Assembly: GCA_036676195.1 (NCBI GenBank)
Contig: JAKFDK010000035.1
Coordinates: forward strand, 1 to 64,000
DNA length: 64,000 bases
Reading direction: 5' to 3'
From: JAKFDK01 sp036676195
GTDB lineage: Bacteria; Bacillota; Sulfobacillia; Symbiobacteriales; ZC4RG38
The notes under the pieces were generated by a model. The model was not told the origin of the DNA. It was given only the letters and a program-made list of their open reading frames with translations, and did not search any database. Shown one piece after another: positions 23,335 to 30,437 of the stretch. How positions within the stretch are numbered: the first letter of the stretch is position 1; every line of letters begins with the position of its first letter. The position numbers and the translations under genes were made by a program.

Positions 23335-23658
23335 ATGGCCATTACCAAGGAACAGGTCCTGGATGTGTTGCAGACGGTTTATGATCCGGAACTAGGCGTG
23401 GACATTGTGAATCTGGGTCTGATTTATGAAGTCGACATCCTCGGCGATGCTGAAAATGACGTGCATGTGCAAATGACCCTGACCACCAACAATTGCCCCC
23501 TGACCGAAAGCATGCCGGCGGCGGCCACCCGGGCGATTGAGACCCTCGAAGGCGTGGGTGCCGTGAAGGTGGATCTGGTCTGGAATCCCCCGTGGCAGCC
23601 GGAAATGATGACCCCCCTGGGCCTTTCCCGCCTGGGCGGTATGGGCGGCATGGGCTAA
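23335..23658 (+). CDS. MIP18/DUF59 family iron-sulfur assembly factor
   Basis: A 107-residue protein, ATG at 23335 behind TAGGAGG. It has the family hallmarks YDPELGVDIVNLGLIYEV, LTTNNCPLTESMP (Cys of the SufT/PaaD type) and VDLVWNPPWQPEMM. Such proteins help deliver or mature Fe-S clusters. The Gly-Met tail (GGMGGMG) is unusual and low in complexity. It is last in the cupredoxin-membrane protein operon; the terminator follows at once. Confidence 0.88.
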   Translation: MAITKEQVLDVLQTVYDPELGVDIVNLGLIYEVDILGDAENDVHVQMTLTTNNCPLTESMPAAATRAIETLEGVGAVKVDLVWNPPWQPEMMTPLGLSRLGGMGGMG

Positions 23659-23664
23659 AACACT

Positions 23665-23710
23665 ACACCAATCACCCCCACGTCCGCCCGGACGCGGGGG
23701 TGATTGGTGT
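23665..23710 (+). terminator. long hairpin after the MIP18 gene
   Basis: A 15-bp stem (23665-23679 with 23696-23710), then one A-C mismatch, then 5 bp and a 4-nt GCCC loop. It is very stable. It lacks a T-run and resembles the hairpin at 10929-10953 in its GGGGGTGATTGG arm. Confidence 0.75.
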
Positions 23711-23769
23711 CTGGCTAACACACCAGTACGCGCCCAGCTTCATATCGAGGAGGTGGGAGGTGAACAGTC

Positions 23770-24279
23770 TTGCCTGTGCAAAGCATCACCCTGCAGGGCA
23801 TCCTGGCCGCCATGGCCGTAGTGGCCAATCTGGCCGCAGTTCTGTGGCCCGGCCCCGGCCAGTTTGTGGCCGGATTTTCCTGCCTGCCCGTTGCCCTGGC
23901 CGCCATGGCCGACCGCCGACAGGCCCCGCTGGGCGCCGCTGCGGCCCTGCTGTTGACGATCATCTTCAGCCTTAAACAGGGACTGATTTTCGGTTTGCTC
24001 AATCTGCCACTGGGATTGATGACCGGCACCGGGCTGGCCAGCGGTCGCCCGCGCTGGCTGGTGGTGACCTGGACAGCCGCTGTCGTAGCTGTTGGGTTAC
24101 TCCTCCTGTCTCTGGGGGCTGGCTTTCCGATTCTGGGCACCACCGTTCAGAAACACGGCAAGATGGTGGCAGTAGCCGCATACATTAGCTTTGGGTTTGT
24201 CTACAGTTGGGCCTGGGTGGACTTCCTGCAGAGGCTGCAACACCGCCTTGCACCGGTGCTGAACCGGCACCGGATCTGA
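23770..24279 (+). CDS. uncharacterised membrane protein
   Basis: A 169-residue protein with about five hydrophobic helices, start TTG at 23770 behind GGGAGGTGA. It begins with a short polar segment, then ITLQGILAAMAVVANLAAVL. Later helices include AAALLLTIIFSLKQGLIFGLL and a WLVVTWTAAVVAVGLLLL segment. The pattern is reminiscent of small DUF2232- or ECF-substrate-type membrane proteins but no signature is decisive. It stands alone between a terminator and the sigma factor module. Confidence 0.55.
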   Translation: MPVQSITLQGILAAMAVVANLAAVLWPGPGQFVAGFSCLPVALAAMADRRQAPLGAAAALLLTIIFSLKQGLIFGLLNLPLGLMTGTGLASGRPRWLVVTWTAAVVAVGLLLLSLGAGFPILGTTVQKHGKMVAVAAYISFGFVYSWAWVDFLQRLQHRLAPVLNRHRI

Positions 24280-24406
24280 AAACCGGGAAGGGATGGGCGC
24301 CGCAGGCTCGAATTGATTGAAAAGCGCATGCGGAGCAAAACGGCGCCCCGATGAGGAATCGCCGCCCCGGCGCCGACAAGACCGATAAGGCCCAGGAGGT
24401 GTCCGG

Positions 24407-25018
24407 GTGAAATTCCGGGACCAATCGGATGAAGCGCTGCTAGCGGACATTGGCGCAGGGAACGAGGCGGCCTGGGTGGAACTGGTTGACCGCCACCACC
24501 GCCGGGCACTCCTGCTTGCCAAGCGCCGGTTGGATGGAGACACCGACCTGGCCGAGGAAGTGGTGCAAACCGCCTGGGAGCAAGTGATTATACATTTACA
24601 GGCCAGCCGCGCCATCGACCATTTCGGAAAGTTTTTTTCGACCCTGCTGGTGCGCCGCTGTATCGACGAACAGCGCCGCCGTAGCCGGCGCCCGACCGGA
24701 TTTAGCCTGCAATCCCCGATTTATGGGGGAGACTCCGATGCCACGTTGCAAGACTTGTTGCCTACCCAGGAAACGGGCACCCTGGAGCAGATCCTACAGG
24801 CGGAAGAGCAGTCGGCCGTACGCCTGGCGCTGCAACGCCTGAACGAGCGGGATCGCAGTGTTCTGCTGGCCCGCACAGAACATGAGCTTTCTAACCGCGA
24901 TACCGTGACCTTCTTGTTGGAACGGCGTCTGGTGGAGCCCGGTGGCAACCTGGACAAGAAGGTGGAGAACTACTACTACCGAGCCCTTGAGCGCCTGGAG
25001 AGGGAACTGGGGAGGTAA
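24407..25018 (+). CDS. ECF-like sigma factor
   Basis: A 203-residue protein, GTG start at 24407 behind AGGAGGTG. Region 2 is at residues 5-85 (DEALLADIGAGNEAAWVEL, AEEVVQTAWEQVI); region 4 near residues 135-200 has QRLNERDRSVLLARTEHELS in place of the usual two-helix pattern, so DNA binding may be altered. It is followed 7 nt later by an unknown protein and then by an ImmA/IrrE peptidase, which suggests a regulated-proteolysis switch. Promoter targets are unknown. Confidence 0.72.
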   Translation: MKFRDQSDEALLADIGAGNEAAWVELVDRHHRRALLLAKRRLDGDTDLAEEVVQTAWEQVIIHLQASRAIDHFGKFFSTLLVRRCIDEQRRRSRRPTGFSLQSPIYGGDSDATLQDLLPTQETGTLEQILQAEEQSAVRLALQRLNERDRSVLLARTEHELSNRDTVTFLLERRLVEPGGNLDKKVENYYYRALERLERELGR

Positions 25019-25025
25019 CCACCGG

Positions 25026-25661
25026 ATGCCGGATCACACCGTGGAAGAAGTTCTGGCGCAAGCCCGCCGGCAACTGATGCGCGGCGAGCGCGTTGATGCG
25101 GAAACCTGGGCCGCTGAGCATCCGGCCCATGCCGGTGAACTGCGGCGCCTCTTGCCCACCCTGGTCGTCCTCACCGACGAAGTGCGCACGGAACAGGCGG
25201 TGGCCCGCGGCCGGGAGAAGGCGATCGCTGCCTTCAGAGTAGCCTTCAGTCCGGCCTCTGCCACCGCTGTGGCGCCGTCGTCCCGTACCCTGGGTGACCT
25301 GGTGGCCCGAATTGAAGGGATTGGCAGCGATGCCTTCCTGGCCGAAGTCGAACGGGCCGGACTGCCGCGCCCGGCATTGGCAAAACTGCGTGACGACCGC
25401 ACGCCGATGGAAAAGCTGCAGGAAAACACGGTGGTCAAGGCCATTGCGGAGCAAATCGGCGTGACCTTCCGCGGTGCCAAGGTCGCCTTCAGTACCTTGC
25501 TGTCCATGGATCGTTTCTTCCACCTGGAAGGCGCCGTGGGCGCCGCCACCCGCGACTGGAAGACCAGCTCTGAAGCGGAGATTCAAGAGTTACTGCATCG
25601 GATCCGGGAGGAGGCACGCCGTGACGGTCCCGGGGGGAACAGTCCCGAGAACACCGCCTGA
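25026..25661 (+). CDS. unknown partner protein between sigma factor and ImmA peptidase
   Basis: A 211-residue protein. ATG at 25026 has GGGGAGG upstream and lies 7 nt after the sigma gene stop; the frame open further upstream overlaps the sigma gene. The N-terminus reads EEVLAQARRQLMRGERV and then AEHPAHAGELRRLLPTL, a pattern seen next to regulators with kinase or sigma domains. The middle (DLVARIEGIGSDAFLAEV) and C-terminus are helical and soluble, with no membrane segment. It may be an anti-sigma factor; this is an inference from location. Its 3' end overlaps the peptidase gene by 41 nt. Confidence 0.6.
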   Translation: MPDHTVEEVLAQARRQLMRGERVDAETWAAEHPAHAGELRRLLPTLVVLTDEVRTEQAVARGREKAIAAFRVAFSPASATAVAPSSRTLGDLVARIEGIGSDAFLAEVERAGLPRPALAKLRDDRTPMEKLQENTVVKAIAEQIGVTFRGAKVAFSTLLSMDRFFHLEGAVGAATRDWKTSSEAEIQELLHRIREEARRDGPGGNSPENTA

Positions 25662-26187
25662 ACAGGCCGCCGCCCGGGTGCTACAGGAAGCACAGGCGGA
25701 GTGCCGGGCCATTGGCGAGCCGTGGGCACGCTGGCCCATCGATGTGGAGTTTATTGCCTCACTGCTGTATAACCTGGGCATAAAACGCACCCCCAACCTG
25801 CAGGTTGGGGGCCGTACCTATGCGGGTCTGCTCCAGGCGGATGCAGGCCTGATTGTAGTGGACGCCGCCCACCACGAGCACCGGCAGCGGTTTACCATTG
25901 CCCATGAGATCGGCCATTATGTCCTGCACTATCAGCAGGGCCGGGGTATCGCCTCATACCAGGACACCCCGGAGACACTGGAGACCAGTCACCTCACCCA
26001 TGAGGCAGAAGCCAACGCCTTTGCTGCCGAACTGCTGATGCCCCGGGAGCAAATCCAGGTCATGTACACCCTTGAGCGGGGCGTTGCGGTGAAAATGGCC
26101 CGGCATTTTAAGGTTTCCGCAGAAGCCATGGAGCGGAGGCTCGCAGGGCTGGGGCTGCCCGTGCATCGCCGAAGCAACTGGGCCTGA
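25621..26187 (+). CDS. ImmA/IrrE-family zinc metallopeptidase
   Basis: A 188-residue protein from GTG at 25621, behind GGAGGAGG, overlapping the preceding gene by 41 nt. The zinc site HEIGH is at residues 95-99 and the third ligand is probably Glu130 in HEAEANAFAAELLMP. ImmA/IrrE peptidases cleave repressors or regulators after stress. Here the target is probably the partner protein or the sigma factor in the same operon. No separate HTH domain is fused. Its stop is 4 nt from that of the convergent CoA transferase. Confidence 0.85.
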   Translation: MTVPGGTVPRTPPEQAAARVLQEAQAECRAIGEPWARWPIDVEFIASLLYNLGIKRTPNLQVGGRTYAGLLQADAGLIVVDAAHHEHRQRFTIAHEIGHYVLHYQQGRGIASYQDTPETLETSHLTHEAEANAFAAELLMPREQIQVMYTLERGVAVKMARHFKVSAEAMERRLAGLGLPVHRRSNWA

Positions 26188-26190
26188 ACC

Positions 26191-27432
26191 CTAGGGTCGG
26201 CGGTGGACACGGGTCGTCAGGGCCGCAATTTCCGCCGCGGTAAATCCCGCTTCCTGCAAGACCTCCAACGTATGTTCTCCGAGACACGGCGGGTGCAGTC
26301 GCACGGTGCCGGGGCTGTCCCCAAACTTGAACGGGATGCCGATCAACGGCAGAGTCCCCGCCGCCGGGTGTGCCACGTCGGTTTTCATGCCGCGGGCCAG
26401 CACCTGCGGGTCGGCGAAGACCTCTGGCAGGGTGCGCACCGGTCCGCCCGGCACACCGGCGGCCTGCATCTGCCCCAGCCAGTCCGCGGCCGGTCGCTCC
26501 CGCATCACCGCGGCAATCATGACCACCAGCTCCGTCCGATTGCGCACCCGGGCCGGGTTGGTGGCAAACCGCGGATCGGTGGCCCAGCCCGGCCTGCCCA
26601 GGATCTCGACGAACCGGCGAAACTGCTGGTCGTTCCCCACCGCCACCACCACTGGTTTGTCGGCGGCGTAAAACAGTTCATAGGGCACGATGCTGGCGTG
26701 GGCATTCCCATAGCGCGCCGGTTCCCGCCCACTGACCAGATAGGCCTGGGCTACATTGGCCAACCAGGCCACCTGGGTCTCCAGCAGGGAAAGGTCCACC
26801 CGCTGCCCCCGGCCAGTGGACTGACGCCCCAGCAGAGCGGCACAAATGCTGAAAGCCGCTAGCATCCCGGTGGTCAGGTCAGTTACCGCCACGCCCACCT
26901 TCATGGGATCCCCGGCCGGCACCCCCGTGATCGACATGACACCGCCCACGGCCTGGGCAACAAAATCATACCCCGGCAGGTTGGCGTCCGGTCCGGTTCG
27001 CCCGTAGCCCGAGATATTGGCGTATACCAGGCGAGGATTCAGGGGCTGAAGCACCTCTTCGTAGCCCAGGCCCCACCTGGCCATGGTCCCGGCCTTGAAG
27101 TTTTCAATCACCACATCGGCCTGCACAGCCAGGCGGCGAACCGCCTCCTGACCGGCCGGGGTAGACAGGTCCAACACGATCCCGCGTTTGTTGCGATTGC
27201 AAGAAGCGTAATAGGCGCTGTCGCCGGGGTAGTCGGGGCCGGGCTCACATCCGGATAAAAAAGGGGGCCCCCAGGCCCGGGTATCATCCCCGGCCGGGGG
27301 CTCCACCTTTATCACATCGGCTCCCGCATCACCCAGCAGCATGGCGCAGTAGGGGCCGGCCAGGACCCGGGACAGGTCCAGGACCTTGAGCCCCGCCAGC
27401 GGTCCATGAATGCTACCAGGTGAGCAGGCCAT
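26191..27432 (-). CDS. CaiB/BaiF family CoA transferase (class III)
   Basis: A 413-residue protein. ATG at 27432 follows GGGAGGG and overlaps the upstream dehydrogenase stop by 20 nt. N-terminal LKVLDLSRVLAGPYCAMLLG and VIKVEPPAGDDTR are family hallmarks, as is NLPGYDFVAQAVGGVMSITG. The nucleophilic Asp is probably that of VTDLTTGM, as in formyl-CoA transferase. It would move CoA between carboxylic acids. With the acyl-CoA dehydrogenase it forms a catabolic unit for an unidentified acyl or aromatic acid. Confidence 0.88.
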   Translation of the reverse strand: MACSPGSIHGPLAGLKVLDLSRVLAGPYCAMLLGDAGADVIKVEPPAGDDTRAWGPPFLSGCEPGPDYPGDSAYYASCNRNKRGIVLDLSTPAGQEAVRRLAVQADVVIENFKAGTMARWGLGYEEVLQPLNPRLVYANISGYGRTGPDANLPGYDFVAQAVGGVMSITGVPAGDPMKVGVAVTDLTTGMLAAFSICAALLGRQSTGRGQRVDLSLLETQVAWLANVAQAYLVSGREPARYGNAHASIVPYELFYAADKPVVVAVGNDQQFRRFVEILGRPGWATDPRFATNPARVRNRTELVVMIAAVMRERPAADWLGQMQAAGVPGGPVRTLPEVFADPQVLARGMKTDVAHPAAGTLPLIGIPFKFGDSPGTVRLHPPCLGEHTLEVLQEAGFTAAEIAALTTRVHRRP

Positions 27433-28576
27433 CGGCGAGCGCCCTCCCGATGATGTTCTTCTGGATTTGGCTGGTGCCCTCCACAATGGTGAGCTGGCGG
27501 GCGTCGCGCACGAACCGGGCCATGGGATACTCCTCCATGTAGCCGACGGCGCCCATCATCTGCAGGCAGTCGTTGCTTGCCTTCACCGCCAGCTCGCTGG
27601 CCTTCAGCTTGGCCATGGACAGGTAGTGGGCCACGTCCTTGCCGGTCTTGCCCTCATCGATCAGGCTGGCGGCCCGGTAGGTGAGCAGGCGGGCGCCTTC
27701 GATCTCGGCGGCAAGTTCGGCAGCCATCCACTGCAGGCCCTGGTGCTCCACAATGGGCTTGCCAAAGGTGTGCCGCTGGTGGGCGAACTCAAGCCAGTAC
27801 ATCAGGGCACCTTCGGCCAGGCCGAGGCCGCGGGCGGCCACCACGGGGCGGACGGCGTTCAGGTTGTTCATGATGATCTTGAAGCCCTCGTTCTCCTTGC
27901 CGAGCATGCAGGAGGCGTCGACCTCAACATCTTCAAAGATGACCTGGTGCACCGGCAGGCCGGTCACGCCCAGCTTATGCTCCTTCTTGCCAACGGTCAG
28001 GCCGGGGGTGTTCTTGTCGACCACAAACACGGTGTAGCCCTTGGAGCCGGGGGCGTCCAGGTTGGTCCGGGTGGCCACGGTGAAGAAGTCGGCTGCACCG
28101 GCACCGCTGATCCAGTTCTTGGTGCCGTTAATAACCCACTTGTCGCCCTTGCGCACCGCCCGGGTGGCAATGCGCTGGGTGTCGGAACCAGCGTCCGGCT
28201 CAGACAGGCAGAAGCACCCCCGGCGCTCACCGCTGGCGGTGCCGCCCAGGTACGTCTTCTTCTGCTCTTCGGTACCGGCCAGAATGATGGCCATGGTGCT
28301 GAGGCGGGTGAGCAGCAGCATGAGGCCGGCGGAGCAGCAGTACTTGGAGACTTCCTCAACCGCCAGCACCAGGCCCTGGCAGCCGAGACCGGCACCGCCG
28401 TACTCTTCGGCAATGTGCACGCCGAGCAGGCCCGTGTCCCGGAAAGCCTGGAAGTAATCCTCGGGATACTTCCCTTCCACGTCTACCTGCGCCGCCCGCG
28501 GGGCGATGACCTGCTTGGCTACCTGCCGGGACAGATCCACGATCGTCTGATGTTCCGGAGACAAGGTAAAGTTCAT
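27413..28576 (-). CDS. acyl-CoA dehydrogenase
   Basis: A 387-residue protein. ATG at 28576 (MNFTLSPEHQTIVDLSRQ) is preferred over an in-frame ATG at 28615. N- and C-terminal helical domains and the beta domain with CFCLSEPDAGSD, VINGTKNWISGA and ADFFTVATRT are typical. The catalytic base is likely the Glu in VEGTSQIQKNIIGRAL near the C-terminus. It is an FAD enzyme passing electrons to ETF. It is in one operon with the IclR regulator upstream and the CoA transferase downstream. Confidence 0.9.
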   Translation of the reverse strand: MNFTLSPEHQTIVDLSRQVAKQVIAPRAAQVDVEGKYPEDYFQAFRDTGLLGVHIAEEYGGAGLGCQGLVLAVEEVSKYCCSAGLMLLLTRLSTMAIILAGTEEQKKTYLGGTASGERRGCFCLSEPDAGSDTQRIATRAVRKGDKWVINGTKNWISGAGAADFFTVATRTNLDAPGSKGYTVFVVDKNTPGLTVGKKEHKLGVTGLPVHQVIFEDVEVDASCMLGKENEGFKIIMNNLNAVRPVVAARGLGLAEGALMYWLEFAHQRHTFGKPIVEHQGLQWMAAELAAEIEGARLLTYRAASLIDEGKTGKDVAHYLSMAKLKASELAVKASNDCLQMMGAVGYMEEYPMARFVRDARQLTIVEGTSQIQKNIIGRALADGLLTW

Positions 28577-28596
28577 TTCAGAGTCAATCCTTTCAA

Positions 28597-29415
28597 CTAT
28601 TCTCCATATGTGCAAGGCTCATGGCCCATGGACCGCGAAAGGGCGCCCGCCGCCCGCACAACCCAATCGCCGAAGGTCGCCAGCCGCTCGGCAGGAGTAC
28701 GGTGAGCTGGGGCACAAAGGATCAGGGCGCCGACCGGCTCGCCCTGGTGGTTCAAAACCGGCGCTGCCACCGAGGCGGTATCAGGCCAGCGTTCGCCGAT
28801 GCTGGTGGCGTAGCCACGGACACGGACCTGCGCCAGATCGGCCCGTAACGCCGCCGGATCGGTAATCGTGGTTGCCGTCATGCCGGGGAAAGGGCCGTGT
28901 TCCAGGTAGGTCTCCACGTAAGCCAGCGGCATGTGCGCCAGAATCGCCTTGCCACTGGCTCCCCGGTACAGAGGCTCCCGCAGGCCCAACTGCAGCGCCT
29001 GACGAACTTCATGCGGACTCTCGATCTGCTCCAGGTACATGCGCTCATCACCGGTACGCACACACAGGCAGGCCGTTTCTCCGCTCTCACGCTGCAGACG
29101 CTCCAGGTGCGGCCGCGCCAGCCGGCGAATATCCAGTGCCCGCAGGCTGCGCAGACCGAACTGCAGAAGACGGGTACCAACCTGGTAGCGGTGGGCGATG
29201 GGGTCGTAATGCACCAGTTCCCGAACCACCAGGGTCGCCAGTACCCGGTAAGCCGTGGCAGGACTGAGGCCGGTGAGCCCGGCCACTTCGCTGACCCCCA
29301 CTGGGCCGGAAGCCCGCGTCAGGCAGTCCAGTACATCCACTGCCCGCAAAATCGCCTCCACCGGTTCAGGCGGGGAAGTCCCCCGGCGACCGCGGCGCAG
29401 GGGCAACTGGTTCAT
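28597..29415 (-). CDS. IclR-family transcriptional regulator
   Basis: A 272-residue protein, ATG at 29415 behind GGGTAGGGG. The N-terminal winged helix includes VGVSEVAGLTGLSPATAYRV; the C-terminal GAF-like effector domain includes RGASGKAILAHMPLAYVE and RWPDTASVAAPVLN. It is first in the operon with the acyl-CoA dehydrogenase and CoA transferase and probably controls it in response to a carboxylate or its CoA ester. A 17-bp palindrome 36 bp upstream is a plausible binding site. Confidence 0.9.
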   Translation of the reverse strand: MNQLPLRRGRRGTSPPEPVEAILRAVDVLDCLTRASGPVGVSEVAGLTGLSPATAYRVLATLVVRELVHYDPIAHRYQVGTRLLQFGLRSLRALDIRRLARPHLERLQRESGETACLCVRTGDERMYLEQIESPHEVRQALQLGLREPLYRGASGKAILAHMPLAYVETYLEHGPFPGMTATTITDPAALRADLAQVRVRGYATSIGERWPDTASVAAPVLNHQGEPVGALILCAPAHRTPAERLATFGDWVVRAAGALSRSMGHEPCTYGE

Positions 29416-29450
29416 CTCGATCTTCCCCTACCCCCAGTCTTTTCCGCCTA

Positions 29451-29467
29451 GCGAAAATTCATTTCGC
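29451..29467. promoter_or_regulatory. candidate IclR operator
   Basis: GCGAAA at 29451-29456 and TTTCGC at 29462-29467 form an inverted repeat with a 5-nt centre, 36 bp upstream of the IclR start. This fits IclR-type A/T-flanked palindromes. The rest of 29468-29615 holds no gene; a clear promoter was not found. Confidence 0.45.
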
Positions 29468-29615
29468 CAGGACCCAATAACCATTCGACGGAAGTCTTTA
29501 AGCTCCTTCTGCGCCAGCGGTACTTTTTGCCCTGTTTGCCGGTTCCAGCACAGAGGGGCGGGCGCCCGTACCATTGCCGATGAACAGTACCGTCGGCCGG
29601 CTGGCGAGCGCACCC

Positions 29616-30437
29616 CTATTCGGGCGGGCCCGCCATCCAGCGGTCGAATTCGTCCTCCCGGAACTCGTCCTCATCAGTTCCCGCCGCCCCCTGCGACTGA
29701 CCATGGCATAATGGCCGGTATTCACAGCCATTGCAGACTCGGGTGTCGGCCGTGGGCGGGAATTGGCCGGCTGCGGCCGCAGCCAGAATCTGCTCCATGT
29801 CCGTGTGCAGCCGTCTGGCATCCTGGGCATATGCCACAGCGGAATAAGGCAATCGCACCGGATCGGTTGGAAACTGCGGATTCCAGTAGACCAGACTCAC
29901 CTGCTCAGGGGCAAAACTTCTCAGCGGCGAATAGGCCCCACCGGCGGCGCAAAGCAGATAACGGTACACGACCGTCTGCAGATGGTCCCTGGGCTGGGGT
30001 GGCCAGGGGTGGCGACCATGGGTCTTCCAGTCGTAAAGCGCGGCTGTGCCGTCCGCCGCCACTGCCAACAGATCAAATTTCGCCTGCAGCCGTAGCCGTC
30101 CCCGGGCCAACCGCAGTGCCAATTCCGGGTAATACACGACGCCAGGCCGATCAGGCGGGCAAAAACGCGCCAATTCGGCTACCCAGGCCTGTAGCACGGG
30201 TGCCCACTCATGCTCGGCCGGGAGCCCCGGATCCAGCCCGCTATACAGGCGCTGGGCCAAAAGGTGAAACAATTCCCCCTTCGCCAAAGCGGTCTGTTCG
30301 GGCGCCGGGGCCGACCAGAACCGGCTCCAGAACAGCCCATCCACATATCGGTACCGAAAGCGCAGGGGGCAGCGCTGGAACAACTCCAAAGCCTGCTGGC
30401 TGAAAAACATGGTTTCAAGCCCGGTCGGAACCGTCAC
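29616..30437 (-). CDS. PD-(D/E)XK nuclease with Fe-S cluster (AddB-C/Cas4-like)
   Basis: A 273-residue protein, GTG start at 30437, overlapping the helicase gene by 23 nt. Core residues are Glu55/His58 (GELFHLL), Asp122 (AKFDLL) and Asp136-Trp-Lys138 (YDWKTH). Cys23 and the C-terminal set Cys235, Cys238, Cys244 (CNGCEYRPLC) match the 4Fe-4S staple of AddB and Cas4 nucleases. The nuclease is a separate polypeptide rather than a C-terminal fusion of the helicase. It presumably processes DNA ends with the two upstream proteins. Its C-terminus is acidic. Confidence 0.85.
   Translation of the reverse strand: MTVPTGLETMFFSQQALELFQRCPLRFRYRYVDGLFWSRFWSAPAPEQTALAKGELFHLLAQRLYSGLDPGLPAEHEWAPVLQAWVAELARFCPPDRPGVVYYPELALRLARGRLRLQAKFDLLAVAADGTAALYDWKTHGRHPWPPQPRDHLQTVVYRYLLCAAGGAYSPLRSFAPEQVSLVYWNPQFPTDPVRLPYSAVAYAQDARRLHTDMEQILAAAAAGQFPPTADTRVCNGCEYRPLCHGQSQGAAGTDEDEFREDEFDRWMAGPPE

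Noticed and set aside
27410..28705. A 431-codon plus-strand open frame across the acyl-CoA dehydrogenase
   Set aside because: It mirrors the codon structure of the real gene on the other strand and has no ribosome binding site or domain.
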